Shown piece by piece: positions 43,782-52,155 of a stretch of 64,000 bases of DNA (position 1 is the first letter of the stretch; every line of letters begins with the position of its first letter). This stretch comes from Cupriavidus neocaledonicus. Lineage in GTDB: Bacteria; Pseudomonadota; Gammaproteobacteria; Burkholderiales; Burkholderiaceae. The position numbers were made by a program, and so were the translations under genes. Below the pieces are notes generated by a model, which saw only the letters and a program-made list of their open reading frames with translations, made no database searches and had not been told where the DNA came from. Where the stretch lies: contig NZ_AQUR01000105.1 in assembly GCF_000372525.1 (NCBI RefSeq), positions 309,202 through 373,201 on the forward strand. Direction: 5' to 3'.

Positions 43782-44057
43782 TTACTTGCGGTTGAGCAGC
43801 AGACCGATCAGCAGGCCGACGCCGGCTGCCACGCCCACGGCGCGCCACGGGTGGTCGTGCACGTAGTCGTCGGTGGCGCGCGCGGCGGCCTTGCTCTTGG
43901 TTACGACGGCGTCTTGCAGGTCCTGGGCCTTCTCCTTGGCTTGCTTGAGCAGGCCCATGCCACGCTCGCGCAGTTCGGCGGCCTTTTCCCCGGTGGTCGA
44001 GGCGGCTTGCTTCAGCAGTTCCTCGGCGTCGGACAGCACGGTCTTGACATCGCTCAT
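43782..44057 (-). CDS. DUF883 (YqjD/ElaB-type) membrane-anchored protein
   Basis: 91 aa from the ATG at 44057, preceded by AGGAG; an in-frame ATG at 44108 would add 17 residues whose codons include this ribosome binding site. Long helix (EELLKQAASTTGEKAAELRE) and a C-terminal membrane segment (WRAVGVAAGVGLLIGLLLN), the YqjD/ElaB plan. E. coli YqjD binds ribosomes at the membrane in stationary phase; whether that applies here is inference. Confidence 0.82.
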   Translation of the reverse strand: MSDVKTVLSDAEELLKQAASTTGEKAAELRERGMGLLKQAKEKAQDLQDAVVTKSKAAARATDDYVHDHPWRAVGVAAGVGLLIGLLLNRK

Positions 44058-44384
44058 CAGTTTCTCCTGTTTGCGGGCGGTTGGTTCGGTTTGTGCGGAT
44101 TCTGACATTTTCTTCGCTCCGAGGCTAACGGCAGTTGTCGGTCTGATACTTAGCATATGTGGCGACACGTCGCCCTTTCAAGGCAACGCGCCCGGAACAG
44201 GGTGCGCTGCGGGGTCGCTGCGGGGGGCAACGCCCCAGTATTGCCAGCATGCACGAAAGCGGCGGTGATGAATGTCAGAGAATGTCTATATGACTGCGAG
44301 TGATTTTGTAGTGACTTTATATTCGTTTGGGTTGGATATCAATCCAGTTACTCTGGTTCCACCGTGAAATCAGGAGAACCGAAG
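44058..44384. other. Divergent intergenic region DUF883 gene / peroxiredoxin
   Basis: 327 bases, unusually A/T-rich between 44270 and 44345 for this genome. TATATT at 44318-44323 could be a -10 for the peroxiredoxin gene but lacks a good -35, suggesting an activator. A short inverted repeat TGGAT-ATCA-ATCCA lies just downstream at 44333-44346. No gene seen. Confidence 0.45.
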
Positions 44385-45023
<639 letters not shown>

Positions 45024-45024
45024 A

Positions 45025-45135
45025 CACGGCCCCGCCAGGGCGGGGCCGTGTGCAAGGCAGGTGTCGTATCGACGGGGGCAGCCTCGTCGTCTCCTTGGTA
45101 GTGTGCTTGGCCCGGCTTCATCGCCGGGCTTTTTT
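45025..45135 (+). terminator. Tandem hairpin terminators after the peroxiredoxin gene
   Basis: First hairpin CACGGCCCCGCC / GGCGGGGCCGTG at 45025-45050, no T-run. Second hairpin GCCCGGC-TTCATC-GCCGGGC at 45110-45129, followed by T6, a clear intrinsic terminator on the plus strand before the convergent gcdH gene. Confidence 0.85.
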
Positions 45136-45144
45136 ATGCTGCGA

Positions 45145-46338
45145 TCAGAAGAAGGCTTGCAGGCCGGTCTGGGCGCGGCCCAGGATCAGCGCGTGGATGT
45201 CGTGGGTGCCCTCGTAGGTGTTGACCACCTCCAGGTTGACCACGTGGCGGATCACGCCGAACTCGTCCGAGATGCCGTTGCCGCCCAGCATGTCGCGCGC
45301 CACGCGGGCGATGTCGAGCGACTTGCCGCACGAGTTGCGCTTCATGATCGAGGTGATCTCGACCGCGGCGGTGCCTTCGTCCTTCATGCGGCCCAGGCGC
45401 AGGCAGCCCTGCAGGCCCAGCGTGATCTCGGTCTGCATGTCGGCCAGCTTCTTCTGCACCAGCTGGGTGGCGGCCAGCGGGCGGCCGAACTGCTTGCGGT
45501 CCAGCGTGTACTGGCGCGCCGTGTGCCAGCAGAATTCGGCGGCGCCCAGCGCGCCCCAGGCGATGCCGTAGCGAGCCGAGTTCAGGCAGGTGAACGGACC
45601 CTTCAGGCCCTTCACGCCCGGCATGATGTTCTCTTCCGGCACGAACACCTGGTCGAGCACGATCTCGCCGGTGATCGAGGTGCGCAGGCCGACCTTGCCA
45701 TGGATGGCCGGGGCGCTCAGGCCCTTCCAGCCCTTTTCCAGGATAAAGCCGCGGATGTCTTCCTTGCCGTCATCGCCCTGCAGCTTGGCCCAGACCACGA
45801 ACACGTCGGCGATCGGCGAGTTGGTGATCCACATCTTGGCGCCGGTCAGCTCGTAGCCGCCGTCGACCTTCTTCGCGCGGGTGACCATCGAGCCCGGGTC
45901 GGAGCCGTGGTTCGGCTCGGTCAGGCCGAAGCAGCCGATCCACTCACCGGTGGCCAGCTTGGGCAGGTACTTCTGCTTCTGCGCCTCGGTGCCGAACTCG
46001 TAGATGGGGACCATCACCAGCGACGACTGCACGCTCATCATCGAGCGGTAGCCCGAATCGACGCGCTCGACTTCACGCGCGATCAGGCCGTAGCTCACGT
46101 AGTTGAGGCCGGGGCCGCCGTATTGCTCGGGGATGGTGGGCCCGAGCAGGCCGAGTTCGCCCATCTCGCGGAAGATCTCGACGTCGGTCTTCTCGTTGCG
46201 GAACGACTGCAGCACGCGCGGCATCAGCTTGTCCTGGCAGTACGCCGCGGCGGCGTCGCGCACCATGCGCTCGTCGGCGCTCAGTTGCTGGTCGAGCAGC
46301 AGGGGGTCGGCCCAGTGGAATTCGGCGTTGGCAGCCAT
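45145..46338 (-). CDS. gcdH: Glutaryl-CoA dehydrogenase
   Basis: 397 aa FAD enzyme that oxidises and decarboxylates glutaryl-CoA to crotonyl-CoA in lysine and tryptophan breakdown. Acyl-CoA-dehydrogenase fold with IGCFGLTEPNHGSDPGSM and YELTGAKMWITNSPIADV. The catalytic Glu is in VVNTYEGTHDIHALILGRA, and the GcdH-specific MMSVQSSLVM segment is present with the ARDMLGGNGISDEFGVIRH region. A divergent IclR regulator and a palindromic operator lie upstream. Confidence 0.95.
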   Translation of the reverse strand: MAANAEFHWADPLLLDQQLSADERMVRDAAAAYCQDKLMPRVLQSFRNEKTDVEIFREMGELGLLGPTIPEQYGGPGLNYVSYGLIAREVERVDSGYRSMMSVQSSLVMVPIYEFGTEAQKQKYLPKLATGEWIGCFGLTEPNHGSDPGSMVTRAKKVDGGYELTGAKMWITNSPIADVFVVWAKLQGDDGKEDIRGFILEKGWKGLSAPAIHGKVGLRTSITGEIVLDQVFVPEENIMPGVKGLKGPFTCLNSARYGIAWGALGAAEFCWHTARQYTLDRKQFGRPLAATQLVQKKLADMQTEITLGLQGCLRLGRMKDEGTAAVEITSIMKRNSCGKSLDIARVARDMLGGNGISDEFGVIRHVVNLEVVNTYEGTHDIHALILGRAQTGLQAFF

Positions 46339-46477
46339 GCAGGTCTCCTTCGGTAGCGCAGGGAAGCGCCGGGCGGGCGGCTGTGGTGCCGTGGTCCGCG
46401 CCGGCGGATTCCGTCATTCGTAACGGGTTGGGCGATCGGTCTGTGATCGTGCGGAGGATTTTTTCGGGATCCAGGAA

Positions 46478-46494
46478 GTTCCGCATTGCGGAAC
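46478..46494. promoter_or_regulatory. Palindromic operator, probable IclR-family site at gcdH
   Basis: Perfect inverted repeat GTTCCGC-ATT-GCGGAAC, followed by a third half-site GTTCCG at 46498-46503. It lies just downstream of the predicted gcdH -10, where bound protein would block transcription. The GTTCCG/CGGAAC type fits IclR-family sites. Confidence 0.7.
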
Positions 46495-46510
46495 TGTGTT
46501 CCGTTGAATT

Positions 46511-46538
46511 AGTATATCGCAATGGTCTTGCCACGCAA
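46511..46538 (-). promoter_or_regulatory. Candidate gcdH promoter
   Basis: On the minus strand: -35 TTGCGT, 16-base spacer, -10 TATACT. The start would fall close to 46504, so the palindrome at 46478-46494 covers about +10 to +26. Confidence 0.55.
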
Positions 46539-46606
46539 CAGGCAAAACCCTGAACCGCCGCGCCTTTGTGCGATGAACGGACAAGCGCCGACTGGAGCCG
46601 CGAACC

Positions 46607-47437
46607 TTGGCCAACCCCAATCCCAACCCCCAGACCGATCCGTCACTTTCCCAGCAACCTGTCTCCGCACCGGTGCGCGACAGCGACCCGAACTTCGTCA
46701 CCGCGCTGGCGCGCGGCCTGGAGCTGCTGCGTTGCTTCCGCACCGGCGAGGCGATGCTGGGCAACCAGGAGTTCGTGCGCCGCACCGGCTTTCCCAAGGC
46801 CACCGTGAGCCGGCTGGCCGGCACGCTGGTGCAGCTGGGCTACCTGCGCTACGACGAGAGCCTGGGCAAGTACGCGCTCGATGCCGGGGTGCTCGCGCTG
46901 GGCTACGCCTACCTGTCGGCATCGGATGTGGTGTCGCTGGCGCGGCCGCACATGCTGGCGTTCGCGCAGTCGTACGGGGTCTCGGTCTCGCTCGGCAAGC
47001 GCGAGCGCATGGAGGTGATCTACCTGGAATCGATCCGCAACGACGCCGGCGTGATGCTCGGGCTGGGCGTCGGCTCGCGTCTGTCGCTGGTGTCGAGTTC
47101 GATGGGGCGGGCCTACCTGGCCGCCCTGCCGGCGCCGCGCCGCGAGCGCGTGATGGCCGAGTTCAGCCAGGCCTTCCCGGAGCAATGGAAGCAGCAGGAG
47201 GCCGCGACCCGCGCCGCGCTGGCCGAGGCGCAGCAGCGCGGCTATGCCGCGTCGTTCCGCGACTGGCATCCGGCCATCCATGCCTGCGCGGTGGCGTTCC
47301 GGCCGGTGGGGGAGAAGGAGCTGCACATGCTGAGCTGCAGTGCTTCCTATGGCGCGGTGGACGAGGCGGTGTTCCACCAGACGCTGGCGCCGGCGCTGCA
47401 GACGCTGGCGGCAAGGTTGTCCGAACCGGCGGGCTGA
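46607..47437 (+). CDS. IclR-family transcriptional regulator
   Basis: About 276 aa from a TTG start at 46607. N-terminal winged helix (ALARGLELLRCFRTGEAMLG and VRRTGFPKATVSRLAGTLVQ near residues 33-80) and C-terminal effector-binding domain (RPHMLAFAQSYGVSVSLGKR, LSLVSSSMGRAYLAALP). Divergent from gcdH and separated by a palindromic site, so it most likely regulates gcdH. No ATG precedes the conserved region, so the TTG start is plausible but unproven. Confidence 0.88.
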   Translation: MANPNPNPQTDPSLSQQPVSAPVRDSDPNFVTALARGLELLRCFRTGEAMLGNQEFVRRTGFPKATVSRLAGTLVQLGYLRYDESLGKYALDAGVLALGYAYLSASDVVSLARPHMLAFAQSYGVSVSLGKRERMEVIYLESIRNDAGVMLGLGVGSRLSLVSSSMGRAYLAALPAPRRERVMAEFSQAFPEQWKQQEAATRAALAEAQQRGYAASFRDWHPAIHACAVAFRPVGEKELHMLSCSASYGAVDEAVFHQTLAPALQTLAARLSEPAG

Positions 47438-47486
47438 GGCAGCCCGCCGGCCGTACGGCGGTCCCTGCGCGCAGGGACCGCGCGAA

Positions 47487-48377
47487 TCACAGGTCGGTCC
47501 GCAATTTCCACAGTTCCGGGAACAGCACCACGTCCAGCATCTTGCGCAGATAGCTGACGCCCTCGGTGCCGCCGGTGCCGCGCTTGAAGCCGATCACCCG
47601 CTCGACCGTGGTCACATGGCGGAAGCGCCATTGCCGGAACGCGTCTTCCAGGTCGACGAACTTCTCGCCCAGCTCATAGAGCTCCCAGTGCGCGCCCGGG
47701 TTGCGGTAGACCTCCAGCCAGGCCGCCTCGACCGAGGCGTTGTACGCGGTCGGCCGGGTCCAGTCGCGCTCGACGCAATCGGCGTCGATGGCAAAGCCGC
47801 TCCGCGCCATCAGCCGGACCGCCTCGTCGTACAGCGATGGCGTCTTCAGCGCGGCCTCGACCAGCGCCAGGTGCTCCGGCCGGTGCGCATGCGGACGCAG
47901 CATGGCGGCGTTCTTGTTGCCCAGGATGAACTCGATCTCGCGGTACTGGTACGACTGGAAGCCCGACGACATGCCCAGGTAGGGCCGCATCGCCGAGTAT
48001 TCCGGCGGCGTCATGGTGGCCAGCACGTTCCACGCTTGCACCAGCTGGTCCATGATGCGCGACACGCGCGTCAGCATCTTGAACGCCGGCGGCAGGCTGT
48101 CGGCCTTGACCGACTCGCGCGCGGCGCGCAGCTCGTGCAGCATCAGCTTCATCCACAGCTCGGTGGTCTGGTGCTGCACGATAAACAGCATCTCGTTGTG
48201 GTCCGGCGACAGCGGATGCTGCGCGCTCAGGATCTGGTCCAGGCCAAGGTAGTCGCCATAGCTCATGTTCCTGGCGAAATCCATCTGCGCGCCGTGCCAG
48301 CCGTCGCCCTGCGGGCTGGCTGCCGGCGTGGCTGCCGGCGCCGCGCCGGAGAAGGGGCATCCCTTGAATTCGCTCAT
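47487..48377 (-). CDS. kynA: Tryptophan 2,3-dioxygenase
   Basis: 296 aa heme enzyme converting L-tryptophan to N-formylkynurenine, the first step of the kynurenine route. Motifs: MSYGDYLGLDQILSAQHP, HNEMLFIVQHQTTELWMKLM (heme/substrate region), GFQSYQYREIEFILGNKN, and the heme-ligand His region FRHVTTVERVIGFKRGTGG. The first 25 residues (MSEFKGCPFSGAAP) are an extension found in this lineage. Third gene of kynB-kynU-kynA. Confidence 0.96.
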   Translation of the reverse strand: MSEFKGCPFSGAAPAATPAASPQGDGWHGAQMDFARNMSYGDYLGLDQILSAQHPLSPDHNEMLFIVQHQTTELWMKLMLHELRAARESVKADSLPPAFKMLTRVSRIMDQLVQAWNVLATMTPPEYSAMRPYLGMSSGFQSYQYREIEFILGNKNAAMLRPHAHRPEHLALVEAALKTPSLYDEAVRLMARSGFAIDADCVERDWTRPTAYNASVEAAWLEVYRNPGAHWELYELGEKFVDLEDAFRQWRFRHVTTVERVIGFKRGTGGTEGVSYLRKMLDVVLFPELWKLRTDL

Positions 48378-48390
48378 GATGCGCTCCCGG

Positions 48391-49638
48391 TCAGGTCACC
48401 TGGCCGCGCGTCTGGAAGCGCGCGTCGCGATAGGCGCCGCTGTCCAGCACCTCGCGCAGGATTTCCACAGCATCCCACACCTCGGCGAAGCTGGTGTAGA
48501 GCGGCGTGAAGCCGAAGCGGGCGATGCGCGGCTCGCGGTAGTCGCCGATCACGCCGCGCTCGATCAGGGCCTGCACCAGGGCATAGCCGTCCGGGTGCTC
48601 CAGGCTGACCTGGCTGCCGCGGCGCGCGTGCTCGCGCGGCGTCACCAGCGTCAGCGGGTGGTGGCCGCAGCGGGCTTCGACGAGGTCGATGAACAGGTCG
48701 GTCAGCAGCAATGACTTGGCGCGCAGCACCTGCATGCTGGTCTGCGCGAAGATGTCCAGCCCGCACTCGACCATTGCCAGCGACGTGACCGGCTGCGTGC
48801 CGCACAGGAAGCGGCGCACGCCCTCGACCGGCCGGTACTGCGGATCCATCGCGAACGGCGCGGCATGGCCCCACCAGCCCGACAGCGGCTGCCAGAAGGC
48901 ATCGCGCAGCGCCGGGGCGACCCAGACGAAGGCGGGCGAGCCCGGGCCGCCGTTCAGGTACTTGTAGGTGCAGCCGATGGCGTAGTCGGCCCCGGACGCC
49001 TTCAGGTCGACCGGCACGGCGCCGGCCGAATGGCACAGGTCCCACACCGTCAGCGCGCCGCGCGCGTGGGCCAGCTCGGTCAGCCCGGCCATGTCGAGCA
49101 TCTCGCCGGTCTTGTAGTTGACGTGGGTCAGCATCAGCACCGCGGTATCGGCGCCGACGGCCGCGTCGATCTCGGCCGGCGAGTTCACCAGCCGCAGCGA
49201 ATAGCCCTGCTGCAGCAGGTCGGCCAGGCCCTGGGCAATATACAGGTCGGTGGGGAAGTTGCTGGCCTCGGAGACGATCACCTTGCGCGCCGGGTCGCGC
49301 GACTGCTGCACGCGCAGCGCCGCGGCCAGCACCTTGAACAGGTTGATCGAGGTGGTGTCGGTCACCACCACTTCATCGTGACCGGCGCCGACCAGCGGCG
49401 CCAGCTTGTTGCCCAGGCGCTGCGGCAGGTCGAACCAGCCGGCGCTGTTCCAGCTGCGGATCAGGCCGTCGCCCCATTCCTCGGCCACCACCTGCGCGGC
49501 GCGCGCGGCGGCGGCACGCGGGCGGGCGCCAAGCGAGTTGCCGTCGAGGTAGATCACGCCCTGGGGCAGCGCGAACTGGTCGCGCAGCGGGTCTTGCTGG
49601 TCGAGCCGGATACAGTGCTCGCGGTCAATGGTCGTCAT
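48391..49638 (-). CDS. kynU: Kynureninase
   Basis: 415 aa PLP enzyme cleaving kynurenine to anthranilate and alanine. Conserved: VIYLDGNSLGARPRAA, WDLCHSAGAVPVDLKASGAD, the PLP-lysine motif GCTYKYLNGGPGSPAFVWV and FLCGTQPVTSLAMVECGLDI. Between kynB and kynA on the same strand with short gaps, so an operon. Confidence 0.96.
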   Translation of the reverse strand: MTTIDREHCIRLDQQDPLRDQFALPQGVIYLDGNSLGARPRAAAARAAQVVAEEWGDGLIRSWNSAGWFDLPQRLGNKLAPLVGAGHDEVVVTDTTSINLFKVLAAALRVQQSRDPARKVIVSEASNFPTDLYIAQGLADLLQQGYSLRLVNSPAEIDAAVGADTAVLMLTHVNYKTGEMLDMAGLTELAHARGALTVWDLCHSAGAVPVDLKASGADYAIGCTYKYLNGGPGSPAFVWVAPALRDAFWQPLSGWWGHAAPFAMDPQYRPVEGVRRFLCGTQPVTSLAMVECGLDIFAQTSMQVLRAKSLLLTDLFIDLVEARCGHHPLTLVTPREHARRGSQVSLEHPDGYALVQALIERGVIGDYREPRIARFGFTPLYTSFAEVWDAVEILREVLDSGAYRDARFQTRGQVT

Positions 49639-49674
49639 GTCGTGCAGAAAGGCGAGGCGGGTTCGGGAAAGGGT

Positions 49675-50325
49675 TCAGGCGAGGCTGCGCAGCACCGCGC
49701 GCACCGGGCTGGCATCCAGCGCGGCAAAGCGCAGCGGCAGCGCGATCAGTTCATAGTCGCCGGCATCGACGTGGTCCAGCACGATGCCTTCCAGGATCGC
49801 CAGGCCATGGCGGCGCACCGCGTTGTGCGCGTCCATGGTCTTGGAGTCCTGCGGATCGAGCGAGGGCGTGTCGATGCCGACCAGTTGCACGCCGTGCGCG
49901 GCCAGCAGCGCGATGGTGTCGGGCGACACCGCGCAGAAGGCCGGGTCCCACTGCGCCAGCGGCGCCTGCCGGTAAGTGCGCAGCAGCACCCGCGGCGGCA
50001 GCGCCTCGAGCGCGTGCCCGACATGATGGGGCTGCACCAGCGGCGCCGCGCCGATGCAGTGGATCACGCGGCACGGGCCCAGATAGGGCGCCAGCGGCAC
50101 GGCGCCGATCGGCGCACCGGCGGCGGCGTAGTGCAGCGGCGCATCCGCATGCGCGCCGGTGTGCGGCGACAGCGTGATGCGGCCGACATTGACCGGGCAA
50201 TGGTCGTCGATCTGCCAGGCCGGCTGCTGCTGGAACGGCGTATCGCCAGGCCACACCGGCGTGGCGGGCGACAGCGGCGGGCTGATGTCCCACAGCCGGC
50301 GCGGGTCGGGATTGGGGGCGGTCAT
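49675..50325 (-). CDS. kynB: Kynurenine formamidase (arylformamidase), KynB type
   Basis: 216 aa metal-dependent hydrolase of the cyclase/KynB family that deformylates N-formylkynurenine. The metal site is SPHTGAHADAPLHY, with supporting LWDISPPLSPATPVWPGD at the N-terminus and VGIDTPSLDPQDSKTMDAHN. First gene of kynB-kynU-kynA, divergent from the Lrp-type gene. Confidence 0.96.
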   Translation of the reverse strand: MTAPNPDPRRLWDISPPLSPATPVWPGDTPFQQQPAWQIDDHCPVNVGRITLSPHTGAHADAPLHYAAAGAPIGAVPLAPYLGPCRVIHCIGAAPLVQPHHVGHALEALPPRVLLRTYRQAPLAQWDPAFCAVSPDTIALLAAHGVQLVGIDTPSLDPQDSKTMDAHNAVRRHGLAILEGIVLDHVDAGDYELIALPLRFAALDASPVRAVLRSLA

Positions 50326-50435
50326 GGGTGTGCGCGGCGCTGTCCGTGGGCGCCGTTTCGTGTGCCTCGATGTCGGGAATCATAGTCAAAATCGGCGGCA
50401 AGAGGCTTGCTAAATGACCCGTCATCTGCCACGTC

Positions 50436-50471
50436 TTTCGCATAGAATGCGAAAAATCGATAAATTATCGA
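50436..50471. promoter_or_regulatory. Two adjacent perfect inverted repeats, probable KynR operators
   Basis: TTTCGCAT-AGA-ATGCGAAA (50436-50454) and TCGATAA-A-TTATCGA (50457-50471). Their centres are about 19 bases apart, so they would face nearly the same side of the helix, as is common for Lrp/AsnC arrays. They lie 11 bases upstream of the kynR ATG and about 110 bases upstream of kynB. A leftward -10-like TATGAT at 50379-50384 lacks a good -35, which would fit activation. Confidence 0.7.
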
Positions 50472-50482
50472 AGGAAATTCGA

Positions 50483-50965
50483 ATGAATCTGGATCCTACC
50501 GATTTGCGCATCCTGACCTGCCTGCAGGAGAATGGCCGCATCAGCAACCAGGACCTGGCCGACCGCGTGGCGCTGTCGCCGTCGGCGTGCCTGCGCCGGG
50601 TCCGGCTGCTGGAAGAGTCGGGGGTGATCGGCGGCTATCGCGCCTGGTTCGATGCCGAGCAGCTCGGGCTGGAGCTCGAGGCGATCGTGCAGGTATCGAT
50701 GCGCCATGACGTGGAGGGCTGGCACGACACCTTCATCGCCGCGGTGCAGTCGTGGCCGGAAGTGCTGTCGGCGTACATCATTACCGGCGACAGCAACTAC
50801 ATCCTGCGCGTGCAGGCGCGCAACCTGAAGCACTACTCGGACTTCATCGTGAACCGGCTGTACCGGACGCCCGGCGTGATGGATATCCGCTCGAATATCG
50901 TGCTGCAGCGGATCAAGGTGGACAGTTCGCCGCTGGCGATCCTGAAGGCGGCCGCGGCAGCCTAG
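50483..50965 (+). CDS. kynR: Lrp/AsnC-family regulator of the kyn operon
   Basis: 160 aa from the ATG at 50483 (GAAGGA upstream). N-terminal helix-turn-helix DLRILTCLQENGRISNQDLA and RVALSPSACLRRVRLLEESG; C-terminal RAM ligand domain (VQVSMRHDVEGWHDTFIAAV, AYIITGDSNYILRVQARNL). Divergent from kynB, as KynR of Pseudomonas and Ralstonia is. Probably activates the operon in response to kynurenine; this is inferred from family and position. Its stop overlaps the convergent marR stop. Confidence 0.88.
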   Translation: MNLDPTDLRILTCLQENGRISNQDLADRVALSPSACLRRVRLLEESGVIGGYRAWFDAEQLGLELEAIVQVSMRHDVEGWHDTFIAAVQSWPEVLSAYIITGDSNYILRVQARNLKHYSDFIVNRLYRTPGVMDIRSNIVLQRIKVDSSPLAILKAAAAA

Positions 50966-51420
50966 CGCTGCGTGTGCAGCGCGATCAGCTGCCGCAGGGT
51001 TTCCTTGAGTTGCGCGCCCTGGCGGGCACCGAAGTCGTCCAGCACGGCGCGCTCGTGCTGCGCGGCGCGCTCGAGCAGCGGCTGCACCAGCGCCAGGCCG
51101 CGCGGCGTGATCGAGACCAGTGCCTGGCGGCGGTCGGTCTTGCCGGCGCGGCGCCGGACCAGGTCGTCGTGCGCCATGCGGTCGACCAGCTTGGTCAGCG
51201 TGGGCTGCTTGGTCAGCGTGATTTCCGCCAGCGCGCCGACGGTGCAGTCGGGGCGGTCGGCCAGCGTGGCCAGTACGCGCCATTCCTGCACCGACAGGCC
51301 GGTGGCCTCGACTTCGCGATGGAATTCGCCCGAGATCAGATGGCTGGCGCGGGCCAGCAGGTAGGCCAGGTAGCCGTCGACGAAGGGCTGGGGCGAGGGG
51401 GTTGCCGGCAGGTCCGCCAT
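50962..51420 (-). CDS. MarR-family regulator of the pyridine-type catabolic cluster
   Basis: 152 aa. MarR winged helix with TGLSVQEWRVLATLADRPDC, EITLTKQPTLTKLVDRMAHD and RRAGKTDRRQALVSITPRGL. It sits 17 bases after the flavin reductase gene on the same strand. The homologous nicotinate (NicR) and picolinate clusters are also MarR-controlled, so it probably represses this cluster and responds to a pathway aromatic. The ligand is unknown. Confidence 0.85.
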   Translation of the reverse strand: MADLPATPSPQPFVDGYLAYLLARASHLISGEFHREVEATGLSVQEWRVLATLADRPDCTVGALAEITLTKQPTLTKLVDRMAHDDLVRRRAGKTDRRQALVSITPRGLALVQPLLERAAQHERAVLDDFGARQGAQLKETLRQLIALHTQR

Positions 51421-51437
51421 GATGGGGCAGGGACTGT

Positions 51438-51998
51438 TCAGAGATCGAGCGGGGCGGTGGTGGTGAACTGGCCGCCCTGGAAAATCAGCGGGCCGTCCTT
51501 GCCATCGAGCACGCCGCAGCGCTCCACCTCGCCGACAAAGATAACGTGGTCGCCTTCGTCGTAGCGGCTGCGGTTGTGGCATTCGAACCAGGCCAGCGCA
51601 TTCGACAGGATCGGCAGGCCGGTGGCTGAAAGCCGGTAATCGACGCCGGCGAAGCGGTCGCCCTTGAGCGTGGCGAAGCGCTGGCAAAGGTCCAGCTGCG
51701 AGGCCGACAGCACGTTGATGATGTAGTGGGTGCCGTCGCGGAACATCGGCAGGCTGTTGGCGCGCGTGGCCATGCTCCACAGCACCAGCGGCGGCTCCAG
51801 CGACACCGAGTTGAACGAACTGGCGGTGATGCCGATGAACGGCGGCGCACCCGCCGCAACCGATTCGTTGCTGGCGCGCGTGGTGATCACCGTGACCCCG
51901 GTCGCGAACTGCGACAGGGTGCGGCGGAAGTGCATCGCATCGAAGTCCGGAGCGGCGGCTACGCTGGCGATCCGTGGCTGGGCCTCAGGCATGCCCAT
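51438..51998 (-). CDS. Flavin reductase of a two-component monooxygenase
   Basis: 186 aa from the ATG at 51998, preceded by GTGGAG; an ATG at 52019 would add 7 residues but lies inside the operator palindrome. FMN-reductase fold of the HpaC/flavin-reductase-like family: FRRTLSQFATGVTVITTRA, GITASSFNSVSLEPPLVLWS and a closing GQFTTT segment. It supplies reduced flavin to an oxygenase. The most likely partner in this cluster is the acyl-CoA-dehydrogenase-fold protein at 54139, because the dioxygenase does not use flavin. Confidence 0.88.
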   Translation of the reverse strand: MGMPEAQPRIASVAAAPDFDAMHFRRTLSQFATGVTVITTRASNESVAAGAPPFIGITASSFNSVSLEPPLVLWSMATRANSLPMFRDGTHYIINVLSASQLDLCQRFATLKGDRFAGVDYRLSATGLPILSNALAWFECHNRSRYDEGDHVIFVGEVERCGVLDGKDGPLIFQGGQFTTTAPLDL

Positions 51999-52017
51999 GG
52001 GGGCTCCACTGGAGTTC

Positions 52018-52029
52018 ATGAAATTTCAT
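52018..52029. promoter_or_regulatory. Palindrome at the flavin-reductase promoter, probable MarR operator
   Basis: ATGAAATTTCAT, a perfect 12-base palindrome immediately downstream of the predicted flavin-reductase -10. It would cover the transcription start on the minus strand and lies about 130 bases upstream of nicX on the plus strand. Confidence 0.55.
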
Positions 52030-52033
52030 ATAT

Positions 52034-52062
52034 ATTATTCGCGCCAGGGGCGGCAAGTTCAA
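52034..52062 (-). promoter_or_regulatory. Promoter of the flavin reductase-marR unit
   Basis: Minus strand -35 TTGAAC (plus 52057-52062), 17-base spacer, -10 AATAAT (plus 52034-52039). The start near 52027 would fall in the ATGAAATTTCAT palindrome. Confidence 0.6.
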
Positions 52063-52155
52063 GTCCGGCGCCGCCGGCGCTGGCCGCTGCACAAAGCGTG
52101 GGCGGCCGGGCCCCATAGAACAAGAAGCCAACAACAAGCAGCAGGAGACAAGCGC

